Numbered from the stretch's first letter, positions 11,486-23,585 are shown. The stretch: 64,000 bases of DNA from Magicicada septendecula (GCA_034769895.1 CM068368.1:338977076-339041075), one strand, 5' to 3'. Notes: a model not told the origin generated them from the sequence alone. Made by a program: numbers and translations.

Positions 11486-14400
11486 TGTAATATATCTTTG
11501 AGTGGTGGAATAATAAAATAAATAAAAGGTTGATGTATGTAGATTGTGCTCACCTGTAAGCCCCACTGGTTGGGCTAGCCAAATTTTGTAATAATACGAT
11601 AAATATTAAATATAAAAATAAATAAATAGTTGATGTATGAGAATTGTACTCTCACTATTATGTGTATTAATGTAGCTAATGTCTTCTAATCTTCGTTCGG
11701 CTCTCACTACTGGTCTTCACTTTTGTAATATATAATGGTAATTGTAATGGTGTTCTGGTATAATATTACCCAGAATAATTTTTATGGTGCGTATATGTAG
11801 TAGTGACGTTCCGCTCTGGGAGACGTCGATTTGGTAATGTTCCTGGATAATGTTGTTATCAAATATTCTAGATGTATGTTGCTGTTGCAGCAATTTGAAA
11901 GGTGATATAAATTTAAAATTTATATTTATACAAAAAAAAATAAATTCTGAAAAAATTGTTTTCGATGTGTTTATATTCTTAAAATTTAGAAATAAATTGA
12001 GATTGTTGATTGTAATTATAAATAGGATGGTATGGTGTGTATTCTAGTAATAATCTTCCCTTCTGTAAATTTATTAAAAAGACAATCCAGTTAACTTCAA
12101 ATTAGGCGCGAACGGTTCTCTTCTTCTTACTCTTGAAATGTAGTATTTCGCATATACTGCCTTTAAAGGTTGTCGAGTTTTCTTTATTAACTAATGGTTA
12201 TGTCCTTTTATTAGAGAAATCAAATTCAATTTACTAGATAACAAACGTTTATTCAACAAAATAAGGAATTTGCTCAATTGAAAACAATGTTATAATGCCG
12301 TATCGACACGCTCAGGGCCGGTCTATCTATGAATTTTATATTGGTATTACAAAAATAGGTTCTTCGAACGGTTAATTATATAAAAAGCCAGAGAAGGTCA
12401 GGGTCAGAAAGTATAACACTTACAATTCTAAAATGTATTAAAATTAAACAATATAATGGTAATTATTAATAATAAAAGTTTATATATAATTTTTATTCAC
12501 CCCAGTTCAGCAAACAGTCGTCTAGTTGAGATGACGAGATTGGGTCAAAATGGCCGCCTGGCGCATGCGCGGAGTTCACCTTCTAACACTGACAGAGTAT
12601 TTATGGAATAAATATGTCCCTTCTGCGGTTAAATCTTCTTCGCAATCGTATATTATCTTCTGGTGTATAGTTTAATGTCACTGTAGTAAGATGGACTAAT
12701 TCACTTGGTGTTAAAATGTTGTTAATTAAGTATATCAATTGGTGTTTATGTGTGTCCGTTTAACCTCGAATATTCACTTGGTATTTGGTGTGATTCCAGT
12801 GTTACTTCATTTAAATAGTTATATGTGGTTCTGTTTATTAGTGTTATGTAGTTCGTATGGCAACTTCACCACTTCACAATGATTAGAATAGTTAAAAATT
12901 TAATTTTTACACAAAACTGATTCCGAACTCTTGTTATATGTAACCGTCATTAAGTTTGGTTTTATCAAATATTCCTGTCAAGTGCTCTCTTCAATGTATA
13001 ATAATGAACTGTCTGTATTTCCTTCATCTCATGAAAATCTTAGCCTATATAATATAGTTCAGACATTGTTAAAAATTGCCATAACTTCCGACACGTTTTA
13101 AAATAGTACACTATGTTCATAAATTAAATTCGTTATTAGTTAACTGTTTGAAATATAAAATACATATTCGTTTTCACTATTCTATTCTACTTATTTTGAT
13201 AGTAATTAAGTTAGTATTACAAAGTTTTATCTGAAAATTATATTTCTTATAATTTTTTGGGAGGTAGGCCTAAAATTATACTTCCCTGTCTTCTATGTAA
13301 ATAATAGCCATTTTAACTAATATAATTATTATTCTATGAAATCTGAAATTTGTATAATTATCAATTCTCACTTATTTTATTGCAATTTAGTATACTAATG
13401 ATGGTTTTTTAATATAATTCAATTGTATATGACTTCCCCTAGGATAGTGTTAGTTAATCTATTTCAGTTTTAATGGTATTTTATTAGACAATCAAATAAT
13501 TTTACTCATATAATGACCATATCTTTAGAAAGCCTTATTTACATAGTATTTAATATGTTGGGTGTATCTTGCCTAAATATTGTCAGTTTGACTGGTTTAT
13601 AAGATTAGGTTTATTAATTATTCTGCATTTTAACTTTATTATATTGCCTAGATTTTAATTGTGGCCATTTGCAGAATGTTTTACTAATGTAATTATTTTA
13701 TTTCCTTCTCTGACTTCTGGCTCTGATATATTTGATTAAAAATTAGTTCTCTGATCTGGCATAACAGTACTTATAGATTATACAATTAAAATATAACACC
13801 CAGATATATAAAACTGGTGTTCTTAATAACATTGTTTTGGTATATCACCTAATAACATAATAAAAAGTATTTCTACAACATTGGAATGATATCTAATTTT
13901 AGATAATGCATTCCTAAATTAACATGAACAATAAAATAACAATTATAATACTAATATTTCTTATGACTAACCCTTACTTATCTAAATGCTATATTTAATT
14001 GGAACCCAACATTTGGATCCATATATAATTGTTAATACCTTCTACAACTTCATCATAAACAGTTAGTTCTGTAATTCCCCATTTTATAAGATTTATGCCC
14101 CCTCTTAAAGTATAACCCTGGCTATCTAAGTTATATTCCATTCTATGGAATGTTCATATCGCTTTAGTAGCTTTTATTTAGTAATATTACTACTTCATTA
14201 TCAAAGTAGGCACTGTTCACAAAACTTAAAGTTTGTTACTATGTACTGCAACTCATGTACCTTTCTTAAAGTTTATTAGTTATAATTTGATCACTTACAC
14301 TTTTCCATGGTGAATTATTACTATATTTACTAGTCTTTTTCTAGTTTTTAATATGAAATATTCAACCATGGGGGAACTGTGAAGATTTGTTTATACACAT

Positions 14401-16540
14401 TACACAATAACTTTTTGAATGCACTAATTTTTACTACAGCTAACACTTTTAGTTTTTTGTCAGTTTTACAGTGATATGGTTTTTTAATGTGTTATACTTT
14501 CTCTTTGGGCATTCATTGATTTTGGGGTTTTTTGGGGGGTTCTTTCCCTATGGGGTTTTTGTTTTATATGGGTCGTCTTAATTATTCTTCTTTCTTCTTT
14601 GAGTTTGGTTATTCTTCCTTCTTCTGTAGTTTTGGATTATCCTTCCTTCTTCTTTCTTCTGTAGTTCTTATTTTTATTATTCTTCTTTCTTCTTTGAGTT
14701 TGGTTCTTCTTAATTCTTCCTTCTTCCTTCTTCAGTAGTAGTAGTTTTAATTAGTCTTCCTTCTTCTTTCTTCAGTAGATTTAGTTTGTTCTTCTTTCTT
14801 CTTTGAGTTTTAATTGTTCTTCTTTCTTCTTTAGCTTTGATTGTTCTTCTTTCTTCCTTCTTCAGTAGTAGTAGTTTTAATTAGTTCTTCTTTCTTCATT
14901 CTTCAGTAGTAGTAGTTTTAATTAGTCTTCTTTCTTCTTTAGTTCTAATTATTCTTCTTTCTTCTGTCTTCAGTATCTTTGATTGTTCTTCTTTCTTCAT
15001 TCTTCAGTAATAGTAGTTTTAATTCTTCTTCTTTCTTCTGTCTTCTGTATCTTTGATTGTTCTTCTTTCTTCATTCTTCAGTAGTAGTAGTTTTAATTAG
15101 TCTTCTTTCTTCTTTAGTTCTAATTATTCTTCTTTCTTCTGTCTTCTGTATCTTTGATTGTTCTTCTTTCTTCATTCTTCAGTAATAGTAGTTTTAATTA
15201 TTCTTCTGTCTTCTGTATCTTTGATTGTTCTTCTTTCTTCATTCTTCAGTAATAGTAGTTTTAATTATTCTTCTTTCTTCTGTCTTCTGTATCTTTGATT
15301 GTTCTTCTTTCTTCAGTAATAGTAGTTTTAATTATTCTTCTTTCTTCTGTCTTCTGTATCTTTGATTGTTCTTCTTTCTTCATTCTTCAGTAATAGTAGT
15401 TTTAATTATTCTTCTTTCTTCTGTCTTCTGTATCTTTGATTGTTCTTCTTTCTTCAGTAATAGTAGTTTTAATTATTCTTCTTTCTTCTGTCTTCTGTAT
15501 CCTTGATTGTTCTTCTTTCTTCATTCTTCAGTAATAGTAGTTTTAATTAGTTCTTCTTTCTTCAGTAATAGTAGTTTTAATTATTCTTCTTTCTTCTGTC
15601 TTCTGTATCTTTGATTGTTCTTCTTTCTTCAGTAATAGTAGTTTTAATTATTCTTCTTTCTTCTGTCTTCTGTATCTTTGATTGTTCTTCTTTCTTCATT
15701 CTTCAGTAATAGTAGTTTTAATTAGTTCTTCTTTCTTCAGTAATAGTAGTTTTAATTATTCTTCTTTCTTCTGTCTTCTGTATCTTTGATTGTTCTTCTT
15801 TCTTCAGTAATAGTAGTTTTAATTATTCTTCTTTCTTCTGTCTTCTGTATCTTTGATTGTTCTTCTTTCTTCATTCTTCAGTAATAGTAGTTTTAATTAG
15901 TTCTTCTGTCTTCAGTAATAGTAGTTTTAATTAGTCTTCTTTCTTCTGTCTTCTGTATCTTTGATTGTTCTTCTTTCTTCAGTAATAGTAGTTTTAATTA
16001 TTCTTCTTTCTTCTGTCTTCTGTATCTTTGATTGTTCTTCTTTCTTCAGTAATAGTAGTTTTAATTATTCTTCTTTCTTCTGTCTTCTATATCTTTGATT
16101 GTTCTTCTTTCTTCATTCTTCAGTAATAGTAGTTTTAATTAGTTCTTCTTTCTTCAGTAATAGTAGTTTTAATTATTCTTCTTTCTTCTGTCTTCTGTAT
16201 CTTTGATTGTTCTTCTTTCTTCAGTAATAGTAGTTTTAATTATTCTTCTTTCTTCTGTCTTCTGTAGCTTTGTTTTTTCTGGTTTGGTTTCTTTGACGGG
16301 GTATATTAATTGCCTGCTTCTATCTTACCTGGGTAATTTTGTTATTATCATTTTTAGTCTTCTGGGTTTTTAAATTTGTATTATATTATATTATTTGCAG
16401 AATTTTTTTATTTAACCTTTCTTGTGAATATATTATTAAATAGTGCATTTTAATTAGTTCTCATCTGGATATTCCATATATTAGAGCTTTATTAATGATC
16501 ATTGAGTAATGCATTTGTGTGGATTATCTGTCACGCTACA
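11486..16540 (-). repeat. 3' LTR of the gypsy element (5055 bp)
   Basis: Direct repeat of 23609-28907 with near identity along its length. In transcript orientation it starts TGTAGCGTGACAG (16540) and ends GATATATTACA (11486). It contains the pyrimidine-rich tandem array and no long coding frame; small frames inside it recur in both LTRs and are not genes. About 5 kb is extremely long for a gypsy LTR. Confidence 0.95.
14575..16270. repeat. Pyrimidine-rich tandem array in the 3' LTR
   Basis: About 1.7 kb of TTCTTCTTTCTTC-type blocks alternating with AGTAATAGTAGTTTTAATTA and GTATCTTTGATTG spacers. The later part settles into a unit of about 67 bp, some copies carrying an extra ATTCTTC step. 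On the element's own transcript this is a GAAGAA-rich purine tract. The same array recurs in the other LTR with a different copy number. Confidence 0.9.
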
Positions 16541-17895
16541 GATTGCTCTCTTCCAGAAGTGATTACTTCAGATCATACTTAGTTTGTCTGAAGTAATTGC
16601 TTATGACATTATATTATAAATTATATTTCTTTACTTCCTTCACATTTCTAAAAATTTTTTCTCCCATATTTTTGAGCTTATCTATATTTCATTATTAACT
16701 GGATTCTTACTGATAGTAATAGTCATCTGAGGTTCGTTATTTTTTATTTTTCCATTTTCTTCTTAACTCGTTTCTTTATCCTTGGGATATTTATTCCCTA
16801 AAATTCCCTAACACGTTAGCTGGGGCAGTGTCCAGAGGGGCTCTGTAGGCATCTCACTCTGCTGGCCATACTACGTCATTTATTGATTACAGAGGTAAAT
16901 CATCTCTGACCAATACATAATAATACTGCTGGACTTATCTCAGACAGTCATTAATAAAATTATATAAGAATAGTCCACCTTATGACTATAAAAAAAAAAA
17001 TTAAATATCTTGGGATATTTCACTTCGTATATGAACAGATCTATTAATATTTCTATCTTAGTGAATCTCTATCTCAGTTATTTTTCTCAATGGTTAGCTC
17101 TGTAGGCATTTTATTTCTCCTTGTGATTGGAAGCTGGTATAATATAATTATCACTCCTTATTCAGTGTAAAGTTTTTAATTCTCTGTCATTTTTTGACTG
17201 TTATCACAATCTCCTTCTGGTCATTGGTAGCATATATTTTGTATTATATTTTTGTTCCTTTCTTAATTCTTGTGAATCGTTCCACTAGTATTATGTTTTT
17301 TCAATTACTCTTTTAATTGTCTTTCTAATAACTGACATTTATTGTATGATCATCTTTTTCATATGGATTTATTTATATATAGTTTTTCCTTTCTTTTTCA
17401 AAATTTTATTTTGCTCTTGCTTTTTATCCAAATGCACTCTTTAATTATTAATGCCATATGTTTAATATCTCTGTTTATTTGATATAAAATTCTCATTAAT
17501 TTTACTTCACAATAAGTTTATTCATTTATATTGTATCAGTGGTTTGTACTGCCATTTCTTTATTCTTGAAAGTTTTTCAGAATTGGTTCCATATATAATT
17601 GTTTGTAATGTTTTATCCAAATTACCTTTCTTCTTGTTCATTTCTAAAGTTGTTTTAAGATAAGGTTGTAAGTTGTTCTTACTTCTTCTGAATTTTGTGG
17701 TTTAATTCAAAATTCATTTTCTTCTTTTTATTTTCCATAAAGTTTTTTCATAAATATTTGGTAGTCAGTAGACATTACTTCATTTTTGAATTTAGTGATT
17801 TTTCATCATAAATTATCTCCTAAATAATAGGTAGTAAGTAGTCATTACTTCTTTTTTGAATTTTTAGTTTAATATTATTTCTTCCATACATTCAA
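16541..17895 (-). other. Gypsy region between pol and 3' LTR
   Basis: About 1.35 kb, T-rich on the plus strand, without a long open frame, so no envelope gene is visible. The few bases beside the LTR (16541-16560) read, on the minus strand, as a purine-rich stretch GGAAGAGAGCAATC. It may serve as the polypurine tract, although it is interrupted. Confidence 0.6.
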
Positions 17896-20800
17896 TTACT
17901 CATAATATTTTTTCATGGAAGCGTGGTTATATACTCCCTTTATCCTTTCTGAATCGATTTCTTTGATTTCATAGGTATTATTATTTTTCACATTGGATAT
18001 TATATATGGTCCGATGTATAATAGCAATAACTTCTTCGTTATTCCTTCCAGTGTGCTGGGAAGTTCACGATTTCTTAGTAAAATTTTTTCTCCCTTCTCA
18101 TATATTATTACTTTGCCACTGGCCTTTTGATATTTATTCTGCCGTTTTAACTGGTCTTCTGCCACCTTGTTGAAGAACTTAGCTTTATCAAATCTGTACA
18201 CATGGTTACTGGGGAACTCGAGGATATCTGTGATCTCTCGTGGGGGTGGTTTCTCGTACATAGCAGAATATGGGGTTATCCCTATAGCTGGATGGTAAGC
18301 TAAGTTGAGGAATTCCTCCGTGGCTTCTAAATAGTCTTGCCACCTTTTTTGTTGATGGTGACAATAAGTCCTGAGGATCCTCCCCACTTCTCGCAACACC
18401 CTCTCTGCCGGATTACTGCTCGGATGGTAGACCGAGGTCTTGTATGTACGAATGCCCATTGACAATAACGTATCCCGCCAATTTCCACCCTTAAACTGGG
18501 TTCCATGATCAGTAATGATCGAAGATGGTTTCCCCAGGTGTGGGATATACTGTTCAGTTAGTATCCCCAGAATTTTCCGTGTAGTCGCTCGGTTAGTAGG
18601 GTATAGCTTAATATATTTGGTGAAGTGGTCCATTATGATGGTTAGGTACCTATATCGGTGTCGACCTCCACTACGGGGAAATGGTCCGCAGATATCGAGG
18701 AACACCTTCTCCAATTTCGCTTGGGAAGTGATTGGGATCATCACACCTTCCTTCTTCTCATTATTAGTTTTTACCAGCTGGCAGATCTTACAACTCTTTA
18801 TATACATTCGGACCTTTCTATTGATGTTTTTTATATAGCAGCTCTCCTCCAGAGCCTTTATTACCTTGAGGGCACCCATATGCCCGTAACGTATATGGTA
18901 ATTCACTACCAATTCCTTTTCGATCTGTGTCGGGACAACTACCTTCCAGATCTCTTCCTTCAAAGATGTTTTAATGAACAGTATTTGTTTATTCATCTGG
19001 TAATATATAGCCACGGTTTCATCTCCCTCTTCTAGCCGAAGTTTGAGGTTTCTCAATTTTGGGTCCGCTTGTTGGTGGGTGCTCATGTTGGTTAATATTG
19101 TTGTTAAATCGGCTCGGGTGCTAAGAAGATGATATATTTTCAGCACGCTTTCTTTCTCCCCTTCAAAAGTTTGTTCCTCCACATTGAGCCGGGATAACAC
19201 ATCTGCTACTATATTCTTTTTACCAGGGATGTACTCCCATTGTAGATGGTATTCTTGAAGGGCAAGTGTCCACCTCGTTAGTCTGCCATGGTTCAGTTTG
19301 CAGCTTTTTAAGAATGAAATAGATTTATGGTCAGTTCGGACCGTCACAGGGTATCCCAAAATGTAAGTGCGGAACTTACCGCAAGCAAATACCACGCTCA
19401 GTAACTCTTTTTCCGTCACCGTGTAATTCCTTTCGCATTGGTTCAAAGACCTGCTGGCGAAGCTAATTACTTGAGGTTGACCCTTCTCGTCCTCCTGATA
19501 CAGTGTCGTTCCCAGACTGATGTTGCTGGCATCGCAGTTCATGAAGAACGGTAACTTAAAGTTTGGGTGGCGAAGTACTATGGTAGCCAGAAATTTGTCC
19601 TTAATTTGTTGAAAAATCCCCTCTTGTTCCTTACACCATACCCACTTGTTTTTAGATGATAATTGAGGTTGAAACCTCGCAGTTAACTCTGAATATTGTT
19701 CCTGGAACTTTCTATAATAATTGCAGAGTCCCAGGAAAGACTGCAATTGCTTCCTGTTTTTGGGTGCCGGGAATTTCTGGATGGCTTCTACCTTTTCTGC
19801 TGACGGTGAGATTCCTTGATCGTCCAAGTTAAATCCTAAAAATTGCACTTCTCTGGCAATAAACTTGGATTTTTCCAACTTCAGCGTGACGTTACTGGCA
19901 GATAATTTTTCTAGCACATGTTCCACGCGGTAACAGTGTTCCTCCCACGTCTTAGATGTTATCAGTAAGTCGTCGACGTACACCGTTGTAAACTGAAGTG
20001 CTTCTTGTCCCAATATCTGGTCCATGCAGGTCACAAAGATGGCAACTGAGTTTACCAATCCGAAGGGCAATCTTTTGAATTGGTAATTACGCCCCTCGAA
20101 TATGAAAGCCAGATATTGGCGACTCCGTGGGTGCAACTCTACCTGCCAGTATCCGCACACCGTATCCCAAGTGCTGAAGTATTGGGTACCATGGAAGCGT
20201 TTCAGGATTTCCTCAATCTCACCGGGCGATGTTCTATCATTAATGATTTTCTTGTTTATTTCCCGAGCATCCAAACAAAGCCGGACTTCGCCGTTTTTCT
20301 TGGGAATTGCGACAATAGGGCTGGTGTACGGGGATTGACTAGGTTCTATTATATCGTTATTAATCATTCGATTAATTTCCGCTCTTACTGCCTCTTTTCG
20401 AGAATGTGCGATAGGGTAGGATTTCCTATTAAACTCTACTGTATCTCGGAATTGAAGGGTACATTGATAATTTCTTACCTTGCCTGGCTCATCGGAAAAT
20501 ACTGAGCGGTACCTTTCATAAATCTGTATCAACTGATTCGCTTGGGTATTGGGTAACTTTTCTCTATTAATTCCGCTTCGGAAATCCCTTATCTCCTGTA
20601 TTTTCTGATACCATAAATCTTCGTCTGTAGTTTCATATACTATATTATTGGAAATAGTGTTAGTATTAGTATGATTTATACTACGTATTTGCTGGTGGAT
20701 ACTGCTGGGAAGTGTTATCTCACTACCGACTAAATCGGCCGTCCAGGTTAGATCTCCGGTAAAGAGTGATACCTTCTCCATTCGTAAATCAATAATAGCC

Positions 20801-21279
20801 GAGTTCCTTCTCAGTACATCACATCCCACTAATATGTTGAAAGGTAATCCTGCCGCAATTAAGAAGACCATGTTCATCGCTATACCCTTACTAACGACAT
20901 TCAATGATACTTGTTTTCTGATTGTCTTGTTTTGGCGACCCGTGGCACCGATTAATATAATGTTATTTATAGGTAAGGTTGGCAATAGCTTACCACATTT
21001 TCCTTGGATTCTCTCCAACTCTGTAGTGTTAATTATGGATACATTCGCACCGGTATCGATCATTAGTTGTGCGAATGTTCCTTCGACTTCTGCATTAATG
21101 TATATTATTTCATTATTTATTATAGGGAGGCGAGTGTTGTCCTCCTCCAGTAATTCATTTCGAATATTTTTTAAATAATTACATCGAATGATTGTAATTT
21201 TATTGGGATTATTTACTATTGGCAATTCCTTTACATACCCAGGCGATAGAAGCATCAAAAGGTCCTTATGGTTTATCAC
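17896..21279 (-). CDS. pol: Gypsy Pol polyprotein (protease-RT-RNase H-integrase)
   Basis: An uninterrupted 1127-codon frame for replication of the retrotransposon. Aspartic protease: LMIDTGANVS with D75-T-G-A. Reverse transcriptase: palm motif Y434-V-D-D within TTVYVDDLLITS, preceded by the usual IPKKNGEVRLCLDAREIN. RNase H: first aspartate D583 in FMNCDAS, then TEKELLSVVFACGKFR. Integrase: zinc-binding H795 and H800 with a CKIC pair near 830, and catalytic D862 (FLDICGP), D924 (IITDHGTQF) and E959 (NPAERVLREV). The D-to-E gap is 34 residues, one fewer than usual. The first codon of the frame here is GTG at 21279, overlapping the gag stop. Pol is in the -1 frame relative to gag and is most likely made by frameshifting, so this is not a true start. 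Confidence 0.95.
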   Translation of the reverse strand: MINHKDLLMLLSPGYVKELPIVNNPNKITIIRCNYLKNIRNELLEEDNTRLPIINNEIIYINAEVEGTFAQLMIDTGANVSIINTTELERIQGKCGKLLPTLPINNIILIGATGRQNKTIRKQVSLNVVSKGIAMNMVFLIAAGLPFNILVGCDVLRRNSAIIDLRMEKVSLFTGDLTWTADLVGSEITLPSSIHQQIRSINHTNTNTISNNIVYETTDEDLWYQKIQEIRDFRSGINREKLPNTQANQLIQIYERYRSVFSDEPGKVRNYQCTLQFRDTVEFNRKSYPIAHSRKEAVRAEINRMINNDIIEPSQSPYTSPIVAIPKKNGEVRLCLDAREINKKIINDRTSPGEIEEILKRFHGTQYFSTWDTVCGYWQVELHPRSRQYLAFIFEGRNYQFKRLPFGLVNSVAIFVTCMDQILGQEALQFTTVYVDDLLITSKTWEEHCYRVEHVLEKLSASNVTLKLEKSKFIAREVQFLGFNLDDQGISPSAEKVEAIQKFPAPKNRKQLQSFLGLCNYYRKFQEQYSELTARFQPQLSSKNKWVWCKEQEGIFQQIKDKFLATIVLRHPNFKLPFFMNCDASNISLGTTLYQEDEKGQPQVISFASRSLNQCERNYTVTEKELLSVVFACGKFRTYILGYPVTVRTDHKSISFLKSCKLNHGRLTRWTLALQEYHLQWEYIPGKKNIVADVLSRLNVEEQTFEGEKESVLKIYHLLSTRADLTTILTNMSTHQQADPKLRNLKLRLEEGDETVAIYYQMNKQILFIKTSLKEEIWKVVVPTQIEKELVVNYHIRYGHMGALKVIKALEESCYIKNINRKVRMYIKSCKICQLVKTNNEKKEGVMIPITSQAKLEKVFLDICGPFPRSGGRHRYRYLTIIMDHFTKYIKLYPTNRATTRKILGILTEQYIPHLGKPSSIITDHGTQFKGGNWRDTLLSMGIRTYKTSVYHPSSNPAERVLREVGRILRTYCHHQQKRWQDYLEATEEFLNLAYHPAIGITPYSAMYEKPPPREITDILEFPSNHVYRFDKAKFFNKVAEDQLKRQNKYQKASGKVIIYEKGEKILLRNRELPSTLEGITKKLLLLYIGPYIISNVKNNNTYEIKEIDSERIKGVYNHASMKKYYE

Positions 21280-23495
21280 TGCCTCCTCCCGTTTAAATTC
21301 TCCTCATCTTGGTTATTAATAGGACCAACAGAGGCATCAGTGGGGAAACCTTGAGTAGGTTCCAGTCCTTCAGTTCTCGGTTCGTAGGTTGGTTCCCTAT
21401 TTGTACGCCGTTCCGGGTCATCTAGGCTATTACTTCGCCTTGGCAGATTATAACTAGAGTTGTCCCGTTCTCGGCTTCGGTTTAGATCTTCGTACTCGCG
21501 TACGCTGTTTCGCCGTTGCTGGTTATACCTGCGGTGGTTGTTTCCTTCCGCCCGTATAAAATTTACCCGGGGTCGGGAGAACCTGTTGTTGTTGTTATTC
21601 TGATTAGGGTAACCCCTATTGTTATTGTCAAACCGCTCGGTGTTATTTGTAGGATTGGCGTTTCTTTGTCTATTCATATAATTATTCGGGTAATAATTAC
21701 CTCGATTTCCGGAGAACCCGTTATTATTTCTGTTATTATTTGGGTTTATATTCCCATGGTTATTATTGTTGTTGTTACCATTCGTGGGGTGTTGATTATG
21801 GTAATTCGGGTTATATCTATTTCCTTGGTACCCAATGTTGACCGGTTGATTATTATTGTTTGATGACGGATTATTTCGAACTTCCGGCCGCTCGTTTCTT
21901 CTTCTGCTCTGCCTGTAGTATTCTTCATTCTCATAGTTTTCCAATAGCTCCGTCATCGCCTGTATGGTTTTTATCTGACTACCTCTTCGAGCTCTTATGA
22001 TCTCCTCGTCGTAATGATAAGAGAGCTTGTTCACCAGGCATTCCTCTGGTATGGCTGGTTCCAGGTGCTTGGCCAGGCACACCTTCCCAAGAAAATACGC
22101 AGTCATGGTACTGCCAAACTGAGTTCTATATCGGCCATTGCAGATGTTGTCCCTTATTAAATTCTGGGTGGTCTCTGACCAATACTTAGACTTGAACAAA
22201 CCTTTGAACTGTGGATAATCGGTTATTTCGCTCCGGTTCGCCATCCACCAATTGTCCGTCATATCACGGAATGATTCGTCTAATAGTTCACGATTATTGG
22301 ACCATCGATTACTTTTATGTTTGGCCATATATTCTTCGATACGGGCCAAGAACTCCATTGGCTTCCTTTTATACTGGCGAAAGTTAAGCCATTCTCTGTT
22401 CTCGTTTATTGGGATATTAGTAAAGCTGGTTGGTCGGCTCCGAATTGCTTCCATGTCCTCCTGGTTCTGTCTCACTTGACCAGTGATGTTAGTCATTGCT
22501 TCCTCCATTCCGTCGCATCTTTCTGTAATTCGAGTTCGTACCTTGCTGAGTTCTTCCTGGCTTTCCCTTCGGTTTTCTTCTGCCTTCTTGCGAGTAGACT
22601 CTTCAAGATTTGTGACCTTTGTGTTCACCACTTCCTTGAACTCTTGTACCTCCACTTCCGTCAGCCGACATCTTCCATCAACTTCTCTTATCTGTTGATT
22701 TATAATTATGGTTTCGTCTTCCAGCCTTTTGGTCATAGATCTCTTATTTTCCTTGAGTTCCTGGTTCACTTCCTTTCTTAACAGTTCCATTCGTTCGTCT
22801 AATTTGTCTAGATTCTCCTGGTTCACTTCCCGTAATTCTTCCCGTAACAGTTGGTTATCTTCTCTTAACTCTTCCCTTAATTGTTGATGATCACTTTCGA
22901 TTTTCTTATTGGTTTCTTCCATCTTTTCTTCCAAATTCTTCTTATTTTCTTCCATTTTCTTTTCCACCTTTTTACTGGTTTCCTCAATTCTCTTATTGGT
23001 CCTTTCGATTTTACGGCCCAATTCTTCCTTTGTTTCTTGGTTGTCCTTCTTCAATTCTTCCTTTAAAGATTGGTTATCATTCTTCAAATCTTCTAATCTT
23101 TTATTATTTTCTTCTGTAGTAGAATCCATTTTCTTACTTAATTCTTCCTTGGTTGCTTGGTTGTCCTTCTTCAACTCTTCTTTTGTTGCTTGGTTGTCCT
23201 TCTTCAATTCTTCTTTGTTTTCTTCCATCCTTTCCATCATTATCCTGAACATCTCCTGTATGCTACTATTCTCTGCTCGTGGTGGTTTCTCGGGTTGTTC
23301 TATTCGTTCCTCCCGGACATCGATTTCCCCTGTTTGTGTGTGCGCTTCGGGTTGTTCCTCTGGTGGTGCTGGTTTTTTACGTTCCACCCGTTCTAATATT
23401 TTCTCCACGTCCTCCACTGGGGTCGCCTCCTTATCCTCCATATCGAGTTCTTTCTCGGCCTCCGCCGCTCTCTTCTTTGATGTGGCACGACGCAT
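21276..23495 (-). CDS. gag: Gypsy Gag with long coiled coil and Asn-rich tail
   Basis: Structural protein that forms the retrotransposon particle, 739 residues from an ATG 113 bases after the 5' LTR. The N terminus is charged. Residues about 70-350 are a long run of heptad-like EELKKDNQATKEELKK repeats, a clear coiled coil. A retrotransposon gag (capsid) domain follows at about 370-525 (EWLNFRQYKRKPMEFL, later FKSKYWSETTQNLIRDN). The C-terminal 200 residues are rich in Asn, Arg, Gly and Tyr and probably bind nucleic acid. No CCHC zinc knuckle is seen, which is unusual for a gypsy Gag; the basic Asn-rich tail may replace it. It overlaps the pol frame by about 27 bases at its 3' end. Confidence 0.9.
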   Translation of the reverse strand: MRRATSKKRAAEAEKELDMEDKEATPVEDVEKILERVERKKPAPPEEQPEAHTQTGEIDVREERIEQPEKPPRAENSSIQEMFRIMMERMEENKEELKKDNQATKEELKKDNQATKEELSKKMDSTTEENNKRLEDLKNDNQSLKEELKKDNQETKEELGRKIERTNKRIEETSKKVEKKMEENKKNLEEKMEETNKKIESDHQQLREELREDNQLLREELREVNQENLDKLDERMELLRKEVNQELKENKRSMTKRLEDETIIINQQIREVDGRCRLTEVEVQEFKEVVNTKVTNLEESTRKKAEENRRESQEELSKVRTRITERCDGMEEAMTNITGQVRQNQEDMEAIRSRPTSFTNIPINENREWLNFRQYKRKPMEFLARIEEYMAKHKSNRWSNNRELLDESFRDMTDNWWMANRSEITDYPQFKGLFKSKYWSETTQNLIRDNICNGRYRTQFGSTMTAYFLGKVCLAKHLEPAIPEECLVNKLSYHYDEEIIRARRGSQIKTIQAMTELLENYENEEYYRQSRRRNERPEVRNNPSSNNNNQPVNIGYQGNRYNPNYHNQHPTNGNNNNNNHGNINPNNNRNNNGFSGNRGNYYPNNYMNRQRNANPTNNTERFDNNNRGYPNQNNNNNRFSRPRVNFIRAEGNNHRRYNQQRRNSVREYEDLNRSRERDNSSYNLPRRSNSLDDPERRTNREPTYEPRTEGLEPTQGFPTDASVGPINNQDEENLNGRRQ
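21291..21297 (-). promoter_or_regulatory. -1 ribosomal frameshift heptamer T TTA AAC
   Basis: On the minus strand the last gag codons read AAT TTA AAC GGG AGG AGG CAG TGA. The heptamer T TTA AAC is in the gag frame in the exact X XXY YYZ register. A -1 slip there leads into CGG GAG GAG GCA GTG, which is the open pol frame; pol itself has a stop just upstream, so fusion can occur only in this short window. A downstream stimulatory structure was not resolved by eye. Confidence 0.75.
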
Positions 23496-23585
23496 CTTCT
23501 TCCCTGATTCCCTGGCTGACTAACCGCTGCCAAGCTGAATTAGGAATTGGGTAAGTAATTACCGCCTTTCAACCCCTAATTACAG

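Noticed and set aside
11850..12047. 65-codon frame present twice (also 23973-24170)
   Set aside because: The repetition is due to the LTR pair, not to a conserved gene; the composition is that of AT-rich noncoding DNA.
14532..16270. Regularly spaced repeats resembling a CRISPR array
   Set aside because: Spacers are themselves repeated and low-complexity, the array lies inside an LTR and recurs in the partner LTR, and the genome is eukaryotic.
16541..17895. Possible env gene of the gypsy element
   Set aside because: No long open frame, signal peptide or membrane-type stretch on the element's strand.
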